From Metallyticus violacea (Eukaryota; Arthropoda; Insecta; Mantodea; Metallyticidae): a stretch of DNA of 64,000 nt. Within the stretch, counting starts at the first letter, position 1; each line of letters begins with the position of its first letter. Positions 57,916-64,000 of the stretch are shown here, piece by piece. The notes beneath the pieces were generated by a model. The model was not told the origin of the DNA and did no database searches. It saw only the letters and a list, made by a program, of their open reading frames with translations. Both the position numbers and the translations under genes were made by a program. The stretch spans positions 236,283,512-236,347,511 of the forward strand of contig CM060846.1 of assembly GCA_030762175.1 (NCBI GenBank), read 5' to 3'.

Positions 57916-59009
57916 GTGAGCACCATGATTGCCTGTACAAAATCCAAATCCAATATATTCACTAATAAAACCCTTCAATCGGCAGTATTCGGAAACCACT
58001 ACATTATACAAACCTATCGCCCCTATAGACCAATAGGTACTGGAATTTGTTATTCCTGGAGTAATGAACATTATGCAGGCTTAAATGTTCGTATGATGTT
58101 AAGAGAAAATTTGAGGAATTAGGTGGCACAAAAATATGAAATGGATATAGAAAATTTGGAACTAACAATTTTCTTCGTTCATCATTTATTCAGCTGTGCG
58201 TAAATTTAAATGCAGTATCACTCCTTCCAAAGATCTTTACCATTATCGCAGCTACCTAGAAACATTATTAATGTACGGCTAAGATGAGCCAAAAGCCATC
58301 TTTTTAACGTTTTCTGGTACATTGGCAAGACTCTTTGTGGACTAACAACAGACACTGCAAAAAACAATACTTTGGCAGCCGGAATCTCAAACCTCGGTTA
58401 CAAGAAACGATGTGAAAAGAGCAAAACATCTAACGAAGTAGTTTTGTTTGGAAAGTTACATGGGGATGATTTTAACATGCCTGCTTTATTGCTCACGGGT
58501 GTTAAAGTTAAAATTAAATTAACAAAGGTTAAAGAATTATTTTAGCTGCTGAGCAAATTTGCATATCCCAAAGCCCAGTTTCAGTTTCTAGATGCCATTT
58601 TCTACGCGAAAAAACAAGCTATCTCCCAGCATTTTGTTGATGAACTCCAAATCTATAAAGTAAGTCACTGCAAGACATGACATAACACGCGTTGATGACA
58701 GACCATTCATTTTTGGAGCCGACAAAACACCATATGTATAGGCAATGCTTGCCGGGTCCACTAGTTACAACATTTCTTTTTGGCAAAACTGGAAATATAA
58801 ATTTCTCGGGTACTTACAACATCAATCCATATGAATTTAAACATTACATATTGAAATATTTCGCCATTTACTTAAAAGGTTTACAGATTCTATCGGAAGG
58901 TATTCCCTTCGACACCTATCCAAAAAGGTTCAACATTGACTTTACAAACACATTTCAGTATCTGGCCTGCATCGCTCTAACAGGGAATACAGATCACCCA
59001 CGACATGTA
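57916..59009 (+). pseudogene. Polinton major capsid protein (hexon-like), part 1
   Basis: Double jelly-roll major capsid protein. Blocks: KSKSNIFTNKTLQSAVFGNH near 57937-57996; KDLYHYRSYLETLLMYG near 58230-58280; EVVLFGKLHGDDFNMPALLL near 58436-58495; then GPLVTTFLFG near 58758 and NPYEFKHYILKYFAIYLKG near 58824-58880, in a 122-codon open piece (58692-59060) whose true coding ends at ~59009, where a mariner begins. Stops and shifts separate the blocks. The gene resumes at 59894. Confidence 0.85.
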
Positions 59010-59893
59010 CCGAGAGTGCCTAAAAAGGTATACACACTTTCACAGTCAATATCTATTTAATATATTTCAAAGTGGAGTGAGAAAACCAGCAGTAATTTGT
59101 AATGTGACATTCTGTAACAGATGTGAACCATATACATTGTATTAGCATTGCTACTTGATAGGTTAATTAACAAAGAATAAATGAAGCCAAGGTTATCATA
59201 TGATGTGCTTTAAACAGATGTGACTCACGTTACATTATGCTAGCGTTGCTACAACAAAAGGGAGCCAAGATTAATGTTTGAGCAGCGGAAAGCAATTTTG
59301 AAGTGGTATTGGAAAACCGACAATGTTGTTGCAGTTCAAAGGCAATGGAGATATGTGTGCAGAATAGAACCGCCAACGCGATTAACAATTGCAAGCATTC
59401 GAGACAAATTTGAGGCTCCTGGTACCGCATGCGGTGTTCATAAAGGCACATCTGGCTGATCACCACATTACCATCGAGATGTATCTGCATACCTTGATGA
59501 CAATCTTCCAAGGCACTGGATAGGACGAAGAGGTCAGATTGAGTTTCCACCACGTTTTCCGGATCTAACTCCTTTAGACTTGTACCTATGGGGAACTCTT
59601 AAGAATGTTGTATACCGTATAAAACCGGCTACACTGGCAGCACTTAGGGAAGAAATTGACGGCACGTGCTCCAATCGCTGAGCACACTTTCGCAAAAGTT
59701 GCTAAATCAGTAGTTCAACGTACTTAGAAATGTATCGACGCCGATGATGGGCATGCATTTTGAGCAACTGTTATAACTTTAAAAGTCTAACATGATTAGT
59801 GCTTATCATTTTCTGTTTGTGTGAATTCAGTTTTATGTTAACACAATTTTTTTCTTTGCTTGAAGTGTGTATACATTTTTTGGCACCCTCTGA
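59010..59893 (+). mobile_element. Mariner-type element inserted in the Polinton capsid gene
   Basis: 884 bp, bounded by TA at 59008-59009 and 59894-59895. Ends are inverted repeats: left GAGAGTGCCTAAAAAGGTAT then ACACACTT; right, on the minus strand, GAGGGTGCCAAAAAATGTAT then ACACACTT. It is internally deleted: only the N-terminal helix-turn-helix and the C-terminal catalytic end of the transposase remain. The orientation matches the host gene. Confidence 0.85.
59274..59750 (+). pseudogene. DUF4817 mariner transposase, internally deleted
   Basis: 59274-59459 encodes the helix-turn-helix part (QRKAILKWYWKTDNVVAVQR, PPTRLTIASIRDKFEAPGT). In another frame from ~59482 the C-terminal part follows: DVSAYLDDNLPRHWIGRRG, PPRFPDLTPLDLYLWGTLKN and ATLAALREEI. 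Roughly the middle third, with the first two catalytic aspartates, is absent. The third position, Asp in PDLTPLDLYLWG, is retained. Confidence 0.8.
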
Positions 59894-60050
59894 TATATGG
59901 GTCATTTTATGCTCTTCAGTTTGTCTTTCGACAGTGCCAGTGATAAAGATTAACTTCTCTATTTAACAACGGAAACATTCCAACAGAGCTCAGATTTGAT
60001 TAGAAGCTAAAACATGCCATCACCTGTGTTATGTATTGCAAATAAAACAA
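59894..60050 (+). pseudogene. Polinton major capsid protein, part 2
   Basis: Directly after the mariner the plus strand reads YMGHFMLFSLSFDSASDKD and LTTETFQQSSDL, matching the C-terminal region of hexon-like capsids that follows the part broken at 59009. It decays before its stop and overlaps the start of the protease region. Confidence 0.6.
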
Positions 60051-60084
60051 TTCTCTTCAGAAAGACAAAGACATATTCAGATAG

Positions 60085-60490
60085 ATTTCTAACTATTAAC
60101 ATCCTCATAAAATGCAATAGACATACATTGTGTTGTGGGAGTTTATTCATTTGATATGCTCCCAATGGAATATACCCAACCAGCAACATTCATCGTTAAT
60201 TTTTTTATCCTCACAGTTTTCCCGGTTCATAATGGATAGTTGTTACATTCAAAAATAAGTTTTCTACATGTTATTTTGGTTCATATAGTCTCCATCCCTT
60301 CTTAACCCTTGAAAATTTTTATCTCAGCAAATACTTTCCACTACATATTTAATGATCGCCAAATTCCAAACCTCTTCTCCCACCTGTGCGGACAATAGGT
60401 ATGCCCCGGCACCTTGTACATGTGCGCCAAGGGACACATCGCGGACGAGATTGTTGCAATGTTCAGTTTCGCTGATCCAGGTGGTCAAGC
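60085..60490 (+). pseudogene. Polinton adenain-like cysteine protease (broken)
   Basis: N-terminal block VVGVYSFDMLPMEYTQPATF near 60132-60190, then a poorly conserved middle, then FNDRQIPNLFSHLCGQ near 60349-60396, which contains the position of the catalytic Cys, followed at once by a TAG. A further weak block runs to ~60490. The His block (GTHW) is not visible. The family matures capsid proteins. Confidence 0.7.
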
Positions 60491-61659
60491 CAAAGAGATG
60501 TTCAACAAAGTGTTCCAATTCCACTATTGCACAGGAGGATAACAATGCCTGCCTAGCATAAAAGTAAGTACTGTTATATTTTCATCGTCAGTTTTCTATG
60601 ATAGATTGCTAAGGGAGGAAGTCTAGTGGTGAAATTTGAGGCCCTCAGAGGTAACAGCAAAGAAATAATAATTAGGTAATTATTCATTGCTAGCATACCT
60701 TTTGTATACACATTCCATTTTGCGATTCCATATCTTTGAATTTATAAATTTGAAGGATACAAAGAGAATCAAAATGGTATACCAATGATGAATATACGCC
60801 TTACAGCATGCTTAAAACAATACTATAGGAGGCAGTAGCGAGGTACATCTCGCTATTTCCTGCAACGTGGGTAAATGTGCACTACTCTCAGCACTAACTA
60901 ATAGCACTTTTCTTTATGTAGAAAAAGAATTTAACTGCCCTAAATCGGAAGATGTATATCATCAGATGCAGTGTAGTTCCCTTGCCACAAATTCGCTAAT
61001 ACTCGCGGGGGGTGCAATCATCCTCATGCCATATTCAGGTAAGCATCACAGGCTTAAGCAAAATTAACACCAGATGTCCTTCTGAAAGTTCTAACAGGCA
61101 TGATGCTTTATTTTTTGCACCTATATAAATAAATGGGTCTTGAACTGGCGGGTTTGCAGTTTTCATCATAAGCTCCCAAAATGATGAATTTGCGCATGTA
61201 TAAGCTCCAACCACCAGAGGTGATCAATCCCTATCCTGCATCGAAATGCAAAATCGATGTTTGTTGCATTCCCTAACAAATATCGCTTCGGATATTATTT
61301 AGAGAGAAATTGTGAAGATTAGATGCAAATCAGCGAAGTAAAACAAACATTATGTAATGTGTGCCTCAAGTAGTTGCACCTTTTCATTTCCAAAAGAGAC
61401 TGCATTACATTCTGTTCTATATGATGTTAATTTTAATTAGTGAACTGTACAGTAGTATTCTTCAAGGAAATTAAAAAATAAGTGAAAATAAAAAAAATTA
61501 CATCGCCTCTTTCCTTTCCTGTTTTCAGCTTAGAAAGTAAAAACATTACCTCTTTATTTTCTTGGGCAGAAAGTAGCTTTAAAGCTGAAAATAAGAAAAA
61601 TAGTCTGGAAGGGGGTGGAAGGAGTATTTGATTGTACGTGGAATCAGGATTAACCATTA
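60491..61659 (+). other. Polinton right interior, unassigned
   Basis: No recognised gene. The open stretch 60867-61067 has no clear domain. No counterpart of the left-side subterminal tandem repeats was seen. Confidence 0.4.
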
Positions 61660-61908
61660 GTGAGAAGGAAAGCAAGTTGTATTACTTGAGCAATCATCAG
61701 AAATGGCGTAGCTAAATGGACTGACTAATCATCAGAGGGGCTGGGGATGATGGGCGAAGTCACTATCAACCAATCACGAGGTGGGCTGTGGCTTGTGGAA
61801 TTGACCAATCAGTCATAGGGGGGGCTATTTGAATTGGCCAATCACAAGACAGAGTAGGCTTGGCTTTTGGGATGAATGAGAGCGGACGAAACGGTTATGT
61901 ATACTACT
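61660..61908 (-). repeat. Polinton right terminal inverted repeat
   Basis: Reverse complement counterpart of the left end. It carries repeated CCAATCA-type motifs (ACCAATCACGAGGTGGGCTG, GACCAATCAGTCAT, GGCCAATCACAAGACAGAG). Confidence 0.75.
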
Positions 61909-62265
61909 CATTTCTATCAAAAAGGAATCCTGAATTAATGGGAAAATGACTCGGTATGCAATATCCTTACTGGTAATTTGAGAACTCCATTTACAGAAAA
62001 ATCCTGCCAGTTTGTCACAAAGAATATTCTCGGATCATAAGTTTGGAAACTGGGACAAGTCTAAATCGCTCAGCTTAATAGCATGAATAGCATTTTGAAA
62101 ACAGAATCGTGTCAATGTTGAGATATAAATAATATCAAATTTTTTGGTGGAGGACAAGACTTGTTCGACCACGGACAATAAGACTGATAGTTGATTAACC
62201 ATCGTCAAGAGTAGATGAGTCTTAGTCGGAATCATAAGGCAGAGCAACAGGGACAGAATTAGCAT
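61909..62265. other. Unassigned DNA
   Basis: Right flank of the Polinton. A minus-strand open stretch at 62035-62265 has no recognisable domain. Confidence 0.4.
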
Positions 62266-62269
62266 GGAT

Positions 62270-62592
62270 AGGACAATCCATGCCCTCTACAATAAGGAAC
62301 TGGAAGGGTTGCTTTGGTGCTGATAGCATCTCCAAAAGTAAATGCAGCAACAGTCTTAATCCTAGAGTGAAGACTTTCTTAATTTATATGGTCAATAAGG
62401 CTGACAGTTGAACAGTCATAGGGAAGGGCATTAGAGTTTTATATTCAAGAGTTAGAGCGCTAGAGACAGGAGATAGTACAAATAAGTCGATCCATGTCGT
62501 GCAGTTAGGAACTGAATGATGGCTTTGGCACTGCCAGTGTCTTCAAAGGTAAATGAGCAACAGTCTTAATCCTAGAATGGTGAAGTAACCCA
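62270..62592 (+). repeat. Tandem duplication, ~208-bp period
   Basis: 62272-62384 and 62478-62590 share GATCCATG-type starts, AAGGAACTGGAAGG/TAGGAACTGAATGA, TCCAAA(A/G)GTAAATG and AGCAACAGTCTTAATCCTAG. Origin unknown. Confidence 0.7.
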
Positions 62593-64000
62593 AGTGATTT
62601 CTTAGTTGATAAATGTAGTCAATTTTTGTAAATTTTTTGTTAAGTTTTATTAGGATATTCCAATCTACCCTGAGTATGCTCCTCTGTCTGCAATAAAAAC
62701 AATGTAAAATCAGAGCTATATTTACATTATGAGGAATTTATCTTCTTATTTTTAACAACAGCCTGTGAAACTCAGGAAGCATGAAGGAATCTATCTTATT
62801 CTTCCAGTTGCATCATACAGTATAGAGTACCTGAGATTTTGAATAGGTCAATTTGCTAATACAAGTAATATTAAAGACATTAAAAACACTAAGCCTACTC
62901 ATTGATAGAAAATCATTGTAATAGAAATATAGATCTCATATTCATATGAAGGTGAACATACAATGAATATCTAAAAATACTTTATTGACCTCAATAATAC
63001 TATTGAAAATTGTAAACATTTCCACATTTGCATAAATAAGGTAAATAAACAACCAACGAAATAACATTAAACAATTATAATAAAAACAACATCAACAACA
63101 ACCACAGCTAATACCAATGGTAAAGCCAATAAGTATGCTCACATGAAGGAGAGAATGTGAAATCAGTTAAAATGTAAATATTAAGAACCATAAACACATA
63201 GAGAAGGGCTGATAATGAGACAATTTTTATTTGAGTTTAGATTCACAAATTATTTATCAGAGAATAAAATGAGTGATGAATTAAATAAATCTTAAGTGAT
63301 AATTTAAATGTATTGATTTTATATATTAGTTTTATGGCCAAAGAGAGATCATATAATATAATATCAAAACTGAGGGTACCATTTTGGCTCAGATTGGTAT
63401 TAAATTGCTGTATATGTACATCTGATCTTGGTATTATTTAATTTTTAAAGAAGGGAGGATGTTTATTTGTTGAAAATTATCTTAAGTAGGATTAAGATTT
63501 AAAAAATGTAGAAACAAGGAATTAGAAGAATACATAGTGTTTGTTAATAGCGGTTTACAATATGTTTTTGGACTAACACCTTCTGTGATTTGTATGACCA
63601 TAATCTGTCTTCAAAAGCATTGAATATTTAGAATTCATTTTCCCTCAAACACTATGCTATATCTTATGTGAAAATGGACTAGAGCTAGACAGATATAGAT
63701 TCTTGATTCTATCTTACTACTTTATATTTCCTTATTCACTGCAGTATGGTATGCTTGGCAGTGTTGAGAAGGGGAAAGGGAAAATGAACCACTACAGACC
63801 CCAAGAGTTGGGAGAATGCAGGGTTCCCATGCTCTCATTAGGGAAAGAAAAATAAAACAAACAGAAGTTGAAAGTTATTCAACAGAATGAGCAAGAGAAT
63901 TTTCTGCTATTGGTCACTACAGCCCTTATTTAAAAGAATTTATCACCACTGGCAAACTGTTGATGATATTGAATATCTCCTGGAAAAATGTTCTGTAAAA
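62593..64000. other. Unassigned AT-rich DNA
   Basis: No coding similarity or structured repeat recognised up to the window end. Confidence 0.5.

Larger units (their letters stand above)
48289..61908 (+). mobile_element. Polinton/Maverick virus-like transposon, decayed
   Basis: A 13.6-kb element with terminal inverted repeats and remnants of the diagnostic Polinton gene set, all on the plus strand: polB, ATPase, small basic protein, integrase, penton-like, pX-like, major capsid, protease. Every gene has stops and frameshifts. Ends: AGTAGTATA at 48289 and TATACTACT ending at 61908. Polintons normally have 6-bp target duplications; here CACCTG (left) and CATTTC (right) do not match, through decay or a misplaced boundary. 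A mariner is inserted in the capsid gene. Age and integrity argue against any current activity. Confidence 0.9.

Noticed and set aside
48283..61914. 6-bp target duplication for the Polinton
   Set aside because: CACCTG and CATTTC differ at three positions; the duplication is not supported as read.
1..64000. CRISPR arrays, bacterial operons, phage genes
   Set aside because: No spaced direct repeats of CRISPR type. The tandem repeats seen are satellites, zinc-finger coding units or transposon parts, and the gene content is eukaryotic.

Overview
This is AT-rich eukaryotic DNA from an animal, most likely an arthropod. I see no bacterial features and no complete host gene. The suite of mobile elements fits a large, transposon-packed invertebrate genome: Penelope-like elements (PLEs) with GIY-YIG domains and hammerhead ribozymes, a Polinton/Maverick, a zinc-finger MULE, a THAP9/P-type transposase, DUF4817-type mariners, a tRNA-derived SINE and long microsatellites. 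The species cannot be named from the sequence alone. Almost every recognisable coding stretch is a decayed transposon gene with stops or frameshifts; the zinc-finger MULE is the best preserved.

Layout. 0-10 kb: four PLE pieces: a minus-strand element with inverted ends carrying hammerheads (0.7-3.4 kb), a plus-strand relic (4.6-5.7 kb), a second PLE lineage on the minus strand (8.2-9.8 kb), and a 46-bp end fragment at the window edge; also a SINE. 10.8-17 kb: an IS630/Tc1-like DDE pseudogene, a THAP9/P-type transposase relic on the minus strand and a 1.1-kb element with terminal inverted repeats (TIRs). 18-31.5 kb: a MITE-like repeat array, a C2H2-MULE transposase gene (19.4-22.7 kb) that stops where a PLE starts (22.7-25.1 kb, itself holding a nested hairpin insertion with a 16-bp target duplication), a LINE reverse transcriptase fragment, a SINE, an inverted copy of the MITE and a foldback element. 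32-35.3 kb: TATG microsatellite, a possible host first exon, a mariner end and a compound GGCTCGG/GGAT satellite. 36.2-37.7 kb: a hAT-like relic. 40.9-44.2 kb: a GC-richer composite whose ~125-bp inverted ends carry hammerhead motifs but which holds Jockey-like LINE pieces and two tandem 5S-rRNA internal-promoter-like segments. 45.9-48.1 kb: LINE RNase H fragment and SINEs.

48.29-61.91 kb: a decayed Polinton/Maverick, about 13.6 kb between terminal inverted repeats. All recognised genes are on the plus strand, in the order: protein-primed DNA polymerase B, packaging-type ATPase, small basic protein, integrase with chromodomain, penton-like minor capsid, small pX-like protein, hexon-like major capsid (split by a mariner), adenain-like protease. 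In an intact element these would replicate (polymerase), insert (integrase), and build, process and fill a virus-like particle (capsid proteins, protease, ATPase). Here every gene is broken, so it is an extinct copy.

61.9-64 kb: a 208-bp-period duplication and otherwise unassigned AT-rich DNA.
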